Shown: positions 15,503 through 23,981 of the stretch, in pieces | Layout: every line of letters starts with the position of its first letter | How positions within the stretch are numbered: position 1 is the stretch's first letter | Source: Paenibacillus phytorum | GTDB lineage: Bacteria > Bacillota > Bacilli > Paenibacillales > NBRC-103111 | DNA: 64,000 bases | Direction: 5' to 3' | NCBI RefSeq assembly: GCF_013141715.1 | Contig: NZ_WHOA01000182.1 | Location: 1-64,000, forward strand | The notes under the pieces: model-generated | The model's database searches: none | What the model saw: only the letters and a program-made list of their open reading frames with translations | What the model was told of the DNA's origin: nothing | Program-made: the position numbers and the translations under genes

Positions 15503-15840
15503 TGATTGAACTGCTTAGTAAGGATCGCTGCATTAGCTGCAATCAGTGTGTATCCGTATGCCCAACGAATGTGTTCGAATCCGTAGCGGGAGATATTCCG
15601 GTTATCGCCAGACAATCGGACTGCCAAAGCTGCTTCATGTGTGAGTTGTACTGCCCAACGGATGCTCTTTACGTTTCTCCGGTAGCGGAACAAACGATTG
15701 CAGTCAACGAAGGGGAGTTAGTTCAAGAAGGTTTATTAGGAAGCTATAAAGAGAACATAGGCTGGGGGAAAGGCAGAGAATCGACAGCCTCCTCAGACGG
15801 TTCATATATCATTTTCCAACGTATGCGTGCATCACATTAA
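15502..15840 (+). CDS. 2[4Fe-4S] ferredoxin, partner of the flavoprotein
   Basis: A 112-residue protein with two cluster-binding motifs, CISCNQCVSVCP (residues 10-21) and CQSCFMCELYCP (residues 43-54), each C-x2-C-x2-C-x3-C-P. The arrangement matches the beta subunit of APS-reductase-like enzymes, although that family is usually longer (about 150 residues). It probably passes electrons to or from the flavoprotein upstream. It shares the A of the upstream stop codon, and a GGAGG sequence inside the upstream gene serves as its ribosome-binding site. Confidence 0.85.
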   Translation: MIELLSKDRCISCNQCVSVCPTNVFESVAGDIPVIARQSDCQSCFMCELYCPTDALYVSPVAEQTIAVNEGELVQEGLLGSYKENIGWGKGRESTASSDGSYIIFQRMRASH

Positions 15841-15885
15841 TTCGCTCATTATCATTCCACATGACTATCAGGGGGTCAAAAACAT

Positions 15886-16905
15886 ATGACACAGAGATCA
15901 TTGAAATTGCTCAGTATGGCTCTTATTTTAACTTTATTTACAGTATTCTTAGCGGCTTGCGGGGCAAAATCGACGAAAACAACGGCTCCAGCAACAACGC
16001 CTGCAGCATCTGATGCAAAAATAACATTGCCTGAAACACTTCGTATTGGTTTTATTTCGGCGAATAATAATAAGACTATTACAGGACCGGAAGGCTGGGC
16101 GCAATCCAAAGGTTACTTGGAAAGTGAATTCAAGAAATACGGCGTTAAGGAGTTCAAATATTTCAACTTCCCGAATGGTCCTAACTTGAACGAGGCGATT
16201 ACCGCGGGAACGTTGGATGTTGGGATTTACGGCGACACACCTGCTATTAATGGGAAAGCAGCTGGTCTGAAGACGCGTTTAATTAACCAAACGCAATTCA
16301 AGATGAATGCATGGTTGATAGCTAAAGCGGACGGTCCGAAGACACTTTCAGATCTGAAAGGTAAAAAGGTCGCCACTTCTCAAGGCTCCTATATGAGCCG
16401 ATATCTAACTAGCTTGCTTAAGGAGCAAGGGCTTGATAAAGACGTAAAGATCCTGCATTTATTACCTGCTGATGGCGAAGCTGCGCTATCCCGCGGTGAC
16501 ATTGCAGCATACGCCTATCCGACTGGTTTCGGTCCTTTACTTCTGAAAAAGGGATATGTTTCCATTGATGAAGCGGCCAAACATCCGGTTCTACAAGGCT
16601 CAAGTCTAACCGTAGTTACGGAAGATTATTTGGCTAAGAATCCTCAATTTCCTAAACTTTGGAACGATCTTCGCACGAAAGCAGTGAAGGAAATTCGTGA
16701 GAACAGTGAAGAGTTTTTCAAATTCTATGCGGAAGCATCCGGCTATCCAGTGGACGTTGTGAAAGCTTCCTTCAAGATCGAGCAGTGGCCCGTTGAATCA
16801 AGCACACCGGATGGGTTAAAACTAATAGAAGAAACGAAGAAATTTCTTGTGGAGCAAGGATTAGCGAAGAAAGATTTTGTTATAACGGACTGGTTAGTGA
16901 AATAG
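15886..16905 (+). CDS. ssuA: Sulfonate/taurine-type ABC transporter substrate-binding lipoprotein
   Basis: A 339-residue lipoprotein. The signal peptide ends in the lipobox LAACG (Cys 25). The mature protein has the SsuA/THI5/TauA pattern: LRIGFISANN, the NGPNLNEAITAGTLDVGIYGDTPA binding-loop segment at about residue 100-123, DLKGKKVATSQGS, and a C-terminal PEFPKLWNDL-like helix. It would capture an aliphatic sulfonate or similar ligand outside the membrane. Its cognate ATPase is truncated and no permease is present here, so this importer is probably not functional unless it uses another permease. RBS GGGGG lies 13 bases before ATG. Confidence 0.8.
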   Translation: MTQRSLKLLSMALILTLFTVFLAACGAKSTKTTAPATTPAASDAKITLPETLRIGFISANNNKTITGPEGWAQSKGYLESEFKKYGVKEFKYFNFPNGPNLNEAITAGTLDVGIYGDTPAINGKAAGLKTRLINQTQFKMNAWLIAKADGPKTLSDLKGKKVATSQGSYMSRYLTSLLKEQGLDKDVKILHLLPADGEAALSRGDIAAYAYPTGFGPLLLKKGYVSIDEAAKHPVLQGSSLTVVTEDYLAKNPQFPKLWNDLRTKAVKEIRENSEEFFKFYAEASGYPVDVVKASFKIEQWPVESSTPDGLKLIEETKKFLVEQGLAKKDFVITDWLVK

Positions 16906-16921
16906 GATTGACCAAGGGGGG

Positions 16922-17347
16922 ATGAGGGTGAAAGAAGTTCCAATTTCCTATGTAAAGGCCAATCAAACGGGTATTGTTGTCTTTGTCCTACTGGCATTTG
17001 CGTTTCAATGGACTTGGCTAGTTGGCTTGCTTTGGGTGATTCAGTTGCTTGACTTTGTAGGTGGTGGGAAATGGAATCTGTTCGTGGTGGTGTCTGAACC
17101 GTTTCTATCTCGAAGCGGTACTGAAACACAAGCCGCAGAGTTGACAAGGTTTAACAATTCTTTGGCTGTATTATTTCTTACATTATCACTTACTTCTTTT
17201 ACCATCGGTTGGAGTATGGTGGGGTATATCTTCACTGGCTTTTTACTCTTAGCTGCAGGTGCAGCCTTGTTGGGCTATTGCATCGGATGTGCGATTTATT
17301 ATCAGTATAAGCAATTCATCGTCAGACAACGAGTGAAGCGCGGTTAA
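16922..17347 (+). CDS. DUF4395 membrane protein
   Basis: A 141-residue protein with four membrane segments (about residues 17-45, 79-96, 97-117 and a final one with CIGCAIYYQYKQF). VPISYVKANQTGIVV at the N-terminus and GTETQAAELTRFNNSLAV in the middle are the DUF4395 signatures. The C-x2-C near the C-terminus (GYCIGC) is typical. DUF4395 genes are often found with rhodanese or other sulfur genes, consistent with the location here, but their function is not established. AAGGGGGG directly precedes the ATG, so GTG 16928 may be the true start. It lies 16 bases after ssuA, probably in the same operon. Confidence 0.8.
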   Translation: MRVKEVPISYVKANQTGIVVFVLLAFAFQWTWLVGLLWVIQLLDFVGGGKWNLFVVVSEPFLSRSGTETQAAELTRFNNSLAVLFLTLSLTSFTIGWSMVGYIFTGFLLLAAGAALLGYCIGCAIYYQYKQFIVRQRVKRG

Positions 17348-17363
17348 TGAAAGGTAAATATGG

Positions 17364-17398
17364 AAAGACTCTCACTAGAGTAAGGTGGGAGTCTTTTC
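17364..17398 (+). terminator. Terminator of the sulfur operon
   Basis: A 12-bp stem AAAGACTCTCAC/GTGGGAGTCTTT with one G-T pair, followed by TCTATC. It lies 17 bases after the DUF4395 stop. Confidence 0.85.
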
Positions 17399-17470
17399 TA
17401 TCCACATAATAAAGTGAAAAACATCTAATTAAGGCAAATAATAATTGCCGAAAATATGTTAAAAATAGGA

Positions 17471-17499
17471 TTGACACCTCTAGTAGGTGATGCTAATAT
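17471..17499 (+). promoter_or_regulatory. Strong sigma-A-type promoter with an operator-like dyad in the spacer
   Basis: TTGACA (17471-17476), a 17-bp spacer, then TAATAT (17494-17499). The spacer contains the inverted repeat CACCT-N5-AGGTG (17476-17490), where a repressor could block polymerase. It lies about 67 bases before the hydrolase gene. Confidence 0.7.
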
Positions 17500-17565
17500 T
17501 GGTTTATATCTAATTCATACTAAACTTATCGGAATTATATGCGAACGCGAAAGGGAGTTAACATC

Positions 17566-18396
17566 ATGGAGCATGCTATCACAATTCAAAGCGACGGCGT
17601 CGAATTGGCCGCAACGTTACATTACCCGACAAATCAATCAGGAGCCGCGCAAGTTGATTGTCAACGTTGGCCGCTTATTATCATCTGTCATGGATTTATT
17701 GGCAGTCGGATAGGGGTGGATCGGCTATTTGTGAAAGCAGCTCGTGAGTTTAGCTCGCAAGGATACCTAGTTCTCCGTTTCGATTACGGTGGTTGCGGTG
17801 AGAGTACTGGCGACTATGGTGCTGGCGGGCTGGATGTTCTGATTGAACAAACGCGAAGTGTTATTGATTATGCATCAACGATTGATTGTGTAGATCTCAG
17901 TCGTGTGATCTTGGTGGGTCATAGCTTAGGCGGTGCGGCTGCAGTTCTAACGGCAGCGAGAGATAATCGCGTGAAAACACTCGTGCTATGGTCAGCTGTC
18001 GCTCATCCACACAATGATATTGTAAGAATTGTAAGCAAATCTGAATACGAGAAACTTCCGTTAGGTGGAGCGATCGATCATCATGGTTATGTATTGACAA
18101 GTAAATTTTTTGATTCTTTATCCCAGCATCAGCCGTTTGAACAACTGCGTAAATTTAACGGCGATGTCCTCGTTATTCACGGTACTGCGGACGATATCAT
18201 ACCAGTCGATTATGCGCCATTATACCAGAAGATGTTCTGGATGCGATCAGAGGGCCAATGCGAACTCGAGCTTGTCTATCAAGCAGATCATACTTATTCA
18301 ACAACAGGTTCTGCGAAAGAACTTTTTGAGAAAACAGGGAACTGGTTAGCCTTTATTCAAAAGCAGAAAAAAGATTGGAACGATTGGACAATTTAA
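17566..18396 (+). CDS. Alpha/beta hydrolase
   Basis: A 276-residue cytoplasmic hydrolase. The nucleophile elbow GHSLGG (Ser about residue 126), the oxyanion segment CHGFIGSRIG, the acid loop HGTADDIIP and the catalytic His in DHTYS are all visible. It resembles the serine aminopeptidase/esterase (S33, YkfB/FrsA-like) group. The substrate is unknown. Start ATG 17566 has AAGGGAG eight bases upstream; an in-frame start at 17539 would remove that spacing. It follows the promoter at 17471 and is followed by a YezD gene 20 bases later, so the two probably form an operon of the sulfur locus. Confidence 0.82.
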   Translation: MEHAITIQSDGVELAATLHYPTNQSGAAQVDCQRWPLIIICHGFIGSRIGVDRLFVKAAREFSSQGYLVLRFDYGGCGESTGDYGAGGLDVLIEQTRSVIDYASTIDCVDLSRVILVGHSLGGAAAVLTAARDNRVKTLVLWSAVAHPHNDIVRIVSKSEYEKLPLGGAIDHHGYVLTSKFFDSLSQHQPFEQLRKFNGDVLVIHGTADDIIPVDYAPLYQKMFWMRSEGQCELELVYQADHTYSTTGSAKELFEKTGNWLAFIQKQKKDWNDWTI

Positions 18397-18415
18397 TGGA
18401 AGCGGAGGCAATAGA

Positions 18416-18625
18416 ATGGCGAAACCACTAGAGTTAGACGATGTTTGGGTGGATAGAATTAAACAAATGTTAAACGGGTTGGAATACGGTTCCGTTCAAA
18501 TCGTCGTTCACGACGGTAAAATTGCTCAAATCGATAAAACAGAGAGAAAACGATTCGACGCGTCATCTCAACCGCAATCCCAATTGCAAGCAGTAAAATC
18601 AGTCAAACAAACGAGTAAAGGCTAG
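18416..18625 (+). CDS. yezD: YezD family small protein (DUF2292)
   Basis: A 69-residue protein. The core WVDRIKQMLNGLEYGSVQIV, then HDGKIAQIDKTERKRF, is the DUF2292/YezD signature. Such proteins are found in sulfur-assimilation operons controlled by sulfur supply in Bacillus. The role is not established. RBS AAGCGGAGG is well placed. Confidence 0.85.
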   Translation: MAKPLELDDVWVDRIKQMLNGLEYGSVQIVVHDGKIAQIDKTERKRFDASSQPQSQLQAVKSVKQTSKG

Positions 18626-18658
18626 CATTAGAGCGGTTAAGTATAAAAGTGGTCTACA

Positions 18659-18690
18659 AGCCCTCTTTCTTCGGAAAGGGGCTGTTTTCA
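18659..18690 (+). terminator. Terminator after yezD-like gene
   Basis: A stem of about 10 bp (AGCCC..CTTTC with GGAAAGGGGCT) and a TTCG loop, then TGTTTTCATTTTTTT. The segment CTTCGGAAAGGGGCTGTTTT also occurs at 19210-19232 with one extra G. Confidence 0.75.
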
Positions 18691-18908
18691 TTTTTTTGGT
18701 TATCACGAGAAGCTTACAAAGGATATGGTCGATAGTTTACCTTGCAGCGTATATAGAAAAATTTATATTTATTCGCGCCACATTTCTACATTTTTTATAT
18801 AAAAAATACTGCATAATGGGGGGACAACTAACTATTCATAACTTTACATGTCAAGGTAACGGCATAAAAAAGCAAATACTGCAGCCGATGTAGAATTGTA
18901 CAGGGGTA

Positions 18909-19136
18909 ATGACATTGAAAAATGATCTTATTGCTTTAGCAATCATGTTTCTTTGTTTTGCAGGAGTTCTAAGTGGTTTAATTTATAATGGAGATGATAA
19001 TGGGAATCAGGTCGTCAGATCGTTGGATGGTAAAGGCAACAAGATGACCTCCAATATGTATGGATTTTCTTTTTATGAATCGACCTCAACTAATTTTATA
19101 TTAAATAAAAAAACAATAGATAAGTTTGGGGAATGA
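18909..19136 (+). CDS. Small single-span membrane or secreted protein, unknown
   Basis: A 75-residue protein with one hydrophobic segment (residues 7-25, LIALAIMFLCFAGVLSGLI), then a polar tail rich in Asn, Asp and Ser. CAGGGG lies five bases before ATG. No family is recognised. It could be a small exported protein. The ORF at 18696-18893 upstream lacks a ribosome-binding site and seems spurious. Confidence 0.4.
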   Translation: MTLKNDLIALAIMFLCFAGVLSGLIYNGDDNGNQVVRSLDGKGNKMTSNMYGFSFYESTSTNFILNKKTIDKFGE

Positions 19137-19178
19137 TGGTAATTTTACTCATGTACCGGAAGCACCGGACAAAGCGAA

Positions 19179-19212
19179 AGCCCGAGGGAAAGCGTCCCTG
19201 GGCTTTTTTTCT
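19179..19212 (+). terminator. Terminator with long T-run
   Basis: A 10-bp stem AGCCC-g-AGGGA/TCCCTGGGCT with one bulged G, followed by eight Ts. Confidence 0.85.
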
Positions 19213-19286
19213 TCGGAAAGGGGGCTGTTTTCATGAAGCAGAAGCTTTATAATTGGAGTGAAATGGAAAGTTAATGGAGGGATCTT

Positions 19287-20237
19287 ATGCAGAAGCAGCA
19301 TTTTATATGGAAAGACTCTCAGCAGATTAATAACTATGTATATGAATGGCTGCCTGATGAGACCAGTGAAATAAAAGCGATTGTGCAAATCGCACATGGC
19401 ATGTCCGAGACGTCCGTTAGGTACGAGAGGTTAGCTGCATTATTAACGAGCCAAGGTTATGCTGTCTATGCGAACGATCATTTGGGGCATGGACGAACTG
19501 CAGGAACACCTGAAGCCGTAGGTAAATTTGGCAAAGATTGCTTTCATGGTATGGTTGAAAATATGGGGCAGATCACTAGTGAGATCCGTAAAAGGTATCC
19601 AAAGAAGATTCCTTTATTTCTGATGGGACATAGTATGGGCTCGTTCTTAACGCAGCACTATATGGTGTCGTATATAAATGAACATCCCGACAACGTTCAA
19701 GGCATCATTCTGTCAGGCTCAAATGGAAAAGAGGGTGCAGCCTTGCATGCCGGCATTGCTATTGCTACAGCAGAAGCAGCTATTCGTGGAGATCATCATC
19801 GGAGTAAGCTTGTTACGTCTCTTTCATTTGGAGCTTTTAATAAAAGATTCGCACCGAATCGAACGCCATTCGATTGGTTAAGTAATGATGCAGGCGAAGT
19901 TGATAAGTATGTAGAAGATCCTTATTGCGGCGTTACGTTTACATCGGGCTATTTCAGAGATTTCTTTAGAGGACTTAAGGAGATTCATCAAGCTAAGCAT
20001 GTCCACCAAATCCGTAAAGATTTGCCTTTATACGTATTCGCAGGTGAAGATGATCCGGTTGGTGGAGGTAAAGGGGTACGCAGGTTGCTTAGCATGTATG
20101 AGGAACTTGGGCTTAAAAACGTTAGCAGCAAGCTTTATCCCCGCGGCAGACATGAAATGTTAAATGAAGTGAATCGGGATGAAGTCATGGATGACATTGC
20201 AGCATGGCTGAATGAGCAGGTTGCATCTAGGGGTTAA
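19287..20237 (+). CDS. Alpha/beta hydrolase, monoacylglycerol lipase/lysophospholipase type
   Basis: A 316-residue hydrolase. VQIAHGMSE (oxyanion loop), YANDHLGHGRTAG, the nucleophile elbow GHSMGS (Ser about residue 114), the acid in FAGEDDPVG and the His in GRHEMLNE are the monoacylglycerol-lipase/PldB (Hydrolase_4) pattern. It would hydrolyse monoacylglycerols or lysolipids. The protein has no signal peptide, so it is likely cytosolic. ATGGAGGGATCTT precedes the ATG. It is monocistronic, with terminators on both sides. Confidence 0.87.
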   Translation: MQKQHFIWKDSQQINNYVYEWLPDETSEIKAIVQIAHGMSETSVRYERLAALLTSQGYAVYANDHLGHGRTAGTPEAVGKFGKDCFHGMVENMGQITSEIRKRYPKKIPLFLMGHSMGSFLTQHYMVSYINEHPDNVQGIILSGSNGKEGAALHAGIAIATAEAAIRGDHHRSKLVTSLSFGAFNKRFAPNRTPFDWLSNDAGEVDKYVEDPYCGVTFTSGYFRDFFRGLKEIHQAKHVHQIRKDLPLYVFAGEDDPVGGGKGVRRLLSMYEELGLKNVSSKLYPRGRHEMLNEVNRDEVMDDIAAWLNEQVASRG

Positions 20238-20274
20238 AATAACGAAGTGAATCAAAGATAGAAGGCTGCTATTC

Positions 20275-20308
20275 CCCCTCCTGCCTGATTGGTTGGAAGG
20301 GGTTTTCT
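20275..20308 (+). terminator. Terminator after the lipase-like gene
   Basis: Stem CCCCT-CC/GG-A-AGGGG with a 13-nt loop, then TTTTCTTTG. Confidence 0.65.
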
Positions 20309-20416
20309 TTGTTCATTCACAGCCTGCATTCTTCTAAATGTGCATGATTCTCCTAATTGAGTATTGACTTGTCTAACCGTAACGTTGTACTTTGGACGAA
20401 TAAAGGGGATGTTAAC

Positions 20417-22648
20417 ATGAGGAAGAATTGGAGAAATCGCCTTGTATTTGCCTATCTGCCCGTTTTCATTCTTGTTATTATCGTATTGCTATGGATTTTT
20501 TTCGTCACCATGAGTGAGTTGTCCAAGCAGCAGGCGCTGAAGGCGAACGAGATCTACGCAGAAAACACCATGCAATATATCGATTCCAAGCTGCGTACGG
20601 TCGAACAATATATCGTGCAGACATTTCTCGATGACCAATCTGTCATCGATTTTTATAGTATATCTCCGTTATCTCAGAACCGCTATCTTAACGATCGCGA
20701 CGTATATAAGAAATTGATTCTGCTGCGAGACAGCTTCAGTGAGATCGACTCGGTGTATTTGTATCGCACCCGAGACCAAATCGTCCTAAGTGACACGTCG
20801 ATGATGGGGCTCGATCAATTTTCCAACAGCAAATATTTGAATACGCTAATTACCGCTCCCCCTGCTAATCGCTGGAGTATAAGTCGCCAGTATATCGACA
20901 ATGCCGGAGCGACAACGTCCGTAGTATCTCTGGTCATGCGAATGCCATTGCCGCTGGGAACGGATGGTGTTCTTGTTGCGAATATTAAATTACATACGAT
21001 CGCTAAGCTCGTCAACAATGTGTCCAGTTCTAAATTCAGTTATCTTCACCTACTTGATGCCAATGGTGATTATATCATCGGTGAAGACACGATCGACGGT
21101 AAAGCTAGCCAAGAACGGGAAGATTTTACCGTTATGAAATCGGAGTACACAGGTTGGACGATTCGCAGCGGATTTATTGACGGCGTCTTTTTTCGCTTTC
21201 TGTCGAACCTCAATGCATTTTGGCTAGTGATTGGCATCATCACGGTACTTGGAGGAGCACTCTGGATCGTATACGCGAGTCGGCAGAACTACAAGCCCAT
21301 TCAGTCACTTCTGGAGCGGCTCTCATCTGTCCCGCTGCAGAGACCGCATATACTAGGACAAGTCAAGCACGATGAATTCAAAATTATTGACAATCTGCTT
21401 GATCATCTGCTCGAACAATTCGGCAAGTATCGGCTAGAGAACGACGAGAATTTCAGCTACCGTCGGCGATATTTGTTCGAAGAATTGCTGTCTGGGACGC
21501 AGCTTCAGCTAGAAGAGGGATGGGAAAAGGAGTTATCGCGTTTCGGATTTCAAGAGACGTACGATCAATATATAGTGGCCATTCTCGAGATTGACAAGTA
21601 TTCGAATTTTACCTCCACTTACAATAATAAGGATCAATATTTGATTAAATTCATCATTGATAACGTCGTTCAAGAACTGAATCAGAATGCGGGCATCCTA
21701 ATCTGTCCAGAGTGGATCGAAAAACATCGGTTATGCGTCGTCTGTCAACTGCCGAATGAGACTGCTGTAGGTGATCCGTTCCGAGAGATCATGCGCAAAA
21801 CGGTGGATTGGATCTACAAAAATGTATCGATTACGGTCACCTGTGGACTTGGAACGAAAGTGTCGGGTATTCATAAGGTATCTAGTTCTTATGAAGAAGC
21901 TATAGAAGCACTCAGCTATAAGACTACGTTTGGAGTCAGCAGCCTCATTGAATTCAAGGATATTAATAACAAATCGGGTGAAGAAATATTCCGATCTCTA
22001 CCTTATGTTCGTGAATTGGTCCATTTCTATAGGATCGGCGAAGCGGAATGGGAACGCCATTATAGCGCCCTGTTTGCGGAAATTCGCATACAGCTTTTTT
22101 CACGGGAACAAGTTGTTAATCTAATGAATTATTTATTATTTCACTTCTATAAGGAAATGTCGGGGTTGTCCGCAGAATATCTGGAGTGTTGGCGAGAATA
22201 TGCCATGAATCCAATCAACGAATGGATTGTGGCCTTCGACACGGTAGATGAATTGGAGAAAGAACTGCATGATATTCTGGAGGATGCCTCCCGGAGGTTG
22301 GATACCCTTCGCGAACAGCGAAGCCAGCACGATCTGATCGACCAAGTGAAAGTGTATATCGAAAACGAGTATAACAATCCGGATTTCTCGCTCGTCATGC
22401 TGAGTGAGAAATTTAAGTTGACTCCCAATTATTTAAGCCGCTTGTTTAAAGAAGAATTCGGTGAGAAATTCATTGATTATTTGGCTGGTCTACGAATCGA
22501 ACAGGCCAAATATTTGCTGGTCACAACACCCGTTGCGATCCAGGAAATCGCAGTGAAGGTCGGGTATACACATACCTTTTCGTTTATCCGTGTATTCAAG
22601 AAACTCGTGGGCCGGACACCTGGTGATTACCGCAAGGAATTCCAATAA
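20417..22648 (+). CDS. Membrane-bound AraC-family transcriptional regulator
   Basis: A 743-residue protein from ATG 20417 (GGGGAT upstream; the ORF could extend to 20357). Membrane segments at about residues 12-32 and 272-292 enclose an extracellular sensor domain of about 240 residues. Residues about 380-500 have the YesN-like GGDEF-derived fold (YIVAILEIDKYSNF). The C-terminal 100 residues are a double helix-turn-helix AraC domain (FSLVMLSEKFKLTPNYLSRL and EIAVKVGYTHTFSFIRVFKK). Proteins of this build sense a glycan outside the cell and activate the adjacent transporter and enzymes. It likely controls the operon starting at 22995. Confidence 0.88.
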   Translation: MRKNWRNRLVFAYLPVFILVIIVLLWIFFVTMSELSKQQALKANEIYAENTMQYIDSKLRTVEQYIVQTFLDDQSVIDFYSISPLSQNRYLNDRDVYKKLILLRDSFSEIDSVYLYRTRDQIVLSDTSMMGLDQFSNSKYLNTLITAPPANRWSISRQYIDNAGATTSVVSLVMRMPLPLGTDGVLVANIKLHTIAKLVNNVSSSKFSYLHLLDANGDYIIGEDTIDGKASQEREDFTVMKSEYTGWTIRSGFIDGVFFRFLSNLNAFWLVIGIITVLGGALWIVYASRQNYKPIQSLLERLSSVPLQRPHILGQVKHDEFKIIDNLLDHLLEQFGKYRLENDENFSYRRRYLFEELLSGTQLQLEEGWEKELSRFGFQETYDQYIVAILEIDKYSNFTSTYNNKDQYLIKFIIDNVVQELNQNAGILICPEWIEKHRLCVVCQLPNETAVGDPFREIMRKTVDWIYKNVSITVTCGLGTKVSGIHKVSSSYEEAIEALSYKTTFGVSSLIEFKDINNKSGEEIFRSLPYVRELVHFYRIGEAEWERHYSALFAEIRIQLFSREQVVNLMNYLLFHFYKEMSGLSAEYLECWREYAMNPINEWIVAFDTVDELEKELHDILEDASRRLDTLREQRSQHDLIDQVKVYIENEYNNPDFSLVMLSEKFKLTPNYLSRLFKEEFGEKFIDYLAGLRIEQAKYLLVTTPVAIQEIAVKVGYTHTFSFIRVFKKLVGRTPGDYRKEFQ

Positions 22649-22670
22649 TCATAATCAGGAAGTATCGAAA

Positions 22671-22720
22671 ACGATCGATTCAGGGAAAGATCAACAAAGT
22701 CCCTGAATGGGTCGTTTTTT
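22671..22720 (+). terminator. Terminator after the AraC regulator gene
   Basis: A 9-bp stem ATTCAGGGA/TCCCTGAAT with an outer ACGA/TCGT extension, then TTTTTTG. Confidence 0.8.
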
Positions 22721-22994
22721 GTTTATTGAAGGCCGATAAGCCGTTTATCCTCATTATCCAAAGGAATTGTGGAAACGGAGTCTTGTGTAAAAACTGTGCA
22801 TGGGATGCCACCAAGCGTGGCTGCATACCTTTTAAACCCCTATCTGCTGCCGATTATTGAAGTTGTGCATCGCGTCTAAATGTGTGAATTGCTGAGCTAA
22901 GGGACTTCCGTGTAGTGTTGAGTTGTGAGCGGAATAGAAACGATCACAACCATGCGGTACACGCTCGGCAGGGCGACATAGGAGGTAAAGTCAC
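22721..22994 (+). promoter_or_regulatory. Control region of the first glycan operon
   Basis: No gene is seen here. At 22922-22950, GTTGTGA and TCACAAC form a 7-bp inverted repeat with a 15-bp gap, 45 bases before the permease start, which is a possible regulator site. A clear -10/-35 pair was not found, as expected for an activator-dependent promoter. CATAGGAGG is the ribosome-binding site of the first gene. Confidence 0.4.
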
Positions 22995-23957
22995 ATGCAA
23001 GTATCTTCGCAGCACACAGCTTTGGAAGTGGAAAAATCGGTTCGATCCAGAGATACGAAGAAGCGGGAAAGCAAGTATCTGAAGCAAAATATTCCGCTGT
23101 ATATCATGCTGACTCCAGCCATTATTTGTTTTCTCCTATTCAAGTATGCGCCGATGGGCGGGATCGTCCTTGCATTCAAGGATTATAACTTTTGGGATGG
23201 AGTTTGGGGGAGTCCTTGGGTTGGATTAAAGCATTTTGATTATTTGTTTAACAATCCACAAGGATGGAAGATAATTCGCAATACGTTCATGCTGAGCTTA
23301 TTAAGCTTTATTGGGTTTCCATTTCCCATATTAGTTGCTCTGCTGCTGAATGAGGTTCGGAAAATGTGGTTCAAGAAAATCGTACAAACACTGTTGTATT
23401 TGCCCCATTTCCTTTCCTGGGTTATTGTCGGCGGCATCTTTATCACCTTGTTTTCTCAGGATTCCGGGATGGTGAACGACATACTGGAGAAGCTTGGCGG
23501 TGAGCGGTATGCCTTCCTTTATCAACCGTTCTCATGGGTTGCGGTGTTTTTGAGTTCAGGCATTTGGAAGGAAGCCGGTTTCTCGGCGATCATTTATTTA
23601 GCGGCGCTTACGACGATCGATCCGAGCTTATATGAGTCGACCGCAATGGACGGCGCTGGCAAATGGCGTCAGATGTGGCATGTGTCGCTTCCGGGCATTC
23701 GACCGACGATCATTTTGATGCTGATACTTGGTGTAGGTCGCGTCATGGAGGTTGGTTTCGACCACATCTATGTGATGCAGAATCGGGTAGTCGCCGATAT
23801 TTCGGAAGTTATCAGCACGTACACGTTCAAGACGGGGATTCAAGGAGGCGAATTCGGAGTTCCCGCTGCAATGGGGTTATTCGAATCATTAGTTGGCTTC
23901 ACGCTTGTGTTAACTGCAAACCGTATTGCCCGTAAATTCAACCAGAGCCTATGGTAA
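22995..23957 (+). CDS. Carbohydrate ABC transporter permease, LplB type
   Basis: A 320-residue permease with six membrane segments. The N-terminal KYLKQNIPLYIMLTPAII and the KYAPMGGIVLAFKDYN loop are typical of LplB/YtcP-linked importers. The cytoplasmic coupling loop is AALTTIDPSLYESTAMDGAGKWRQ (EAA motif, about residues 202-225). It pairs with the next permease, and the binding lipoprotein follows. No ATPase is encoded, as usual for these systems, which share an MsmX-type ATPase. The substrate is likely an oligosaccharide released by the enzymes encoded downstream. Confidence 0.92.
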   Translation: MQVSSQHTALEVEKSVRSRDTKKRESKYLKQNIPLYIMLTPAIICFLLFKYAPMGGIVLAFKDYNFWDGVWGSPWVGLKHFDYLFNNPQGWKIIRNTFMLSLLSFIGFPFPILVALLLNEVRKMWFKKIVQTLLYLPHFLSWVIVGGIFITLFSQDSGMVNDILEKLGGERYAFLYQPFSWVAVFLSSGIWKEAGFSAIIYLAALTTIDPSLYESTAMDGAGKWRQMWHVSLPGIRPTIILMLILGVGRVMEVGFDHIYVMQNRVVADISEVISTYTFKTGIQGGEFGVPAAMGLFESLVGFTLVLTANRIARKFNQSLW

Positions 23958-23981
23958 TTGAAGTTGAAAGGAAGTGAGAAC

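Noticed and set aside
17456..17713. ORF before and overlapping the alpha/beta hydrolase
   Set aside because: It crosses the strong promoter, has no ribosome-binding site, and overlaps the real gene in another frame.
18696..18893. 65-residue ORF
   Set aside because: No ribosome-binding site, no recognisable motif, and it starts in a terminator tail.
22922..22950. True lac-type operator
   Set aside because: TTGTGAGCGG resembles the E. coli lac operator, but the spacing and second half differ and there is no LacI gene; kept only as a generic dyad.
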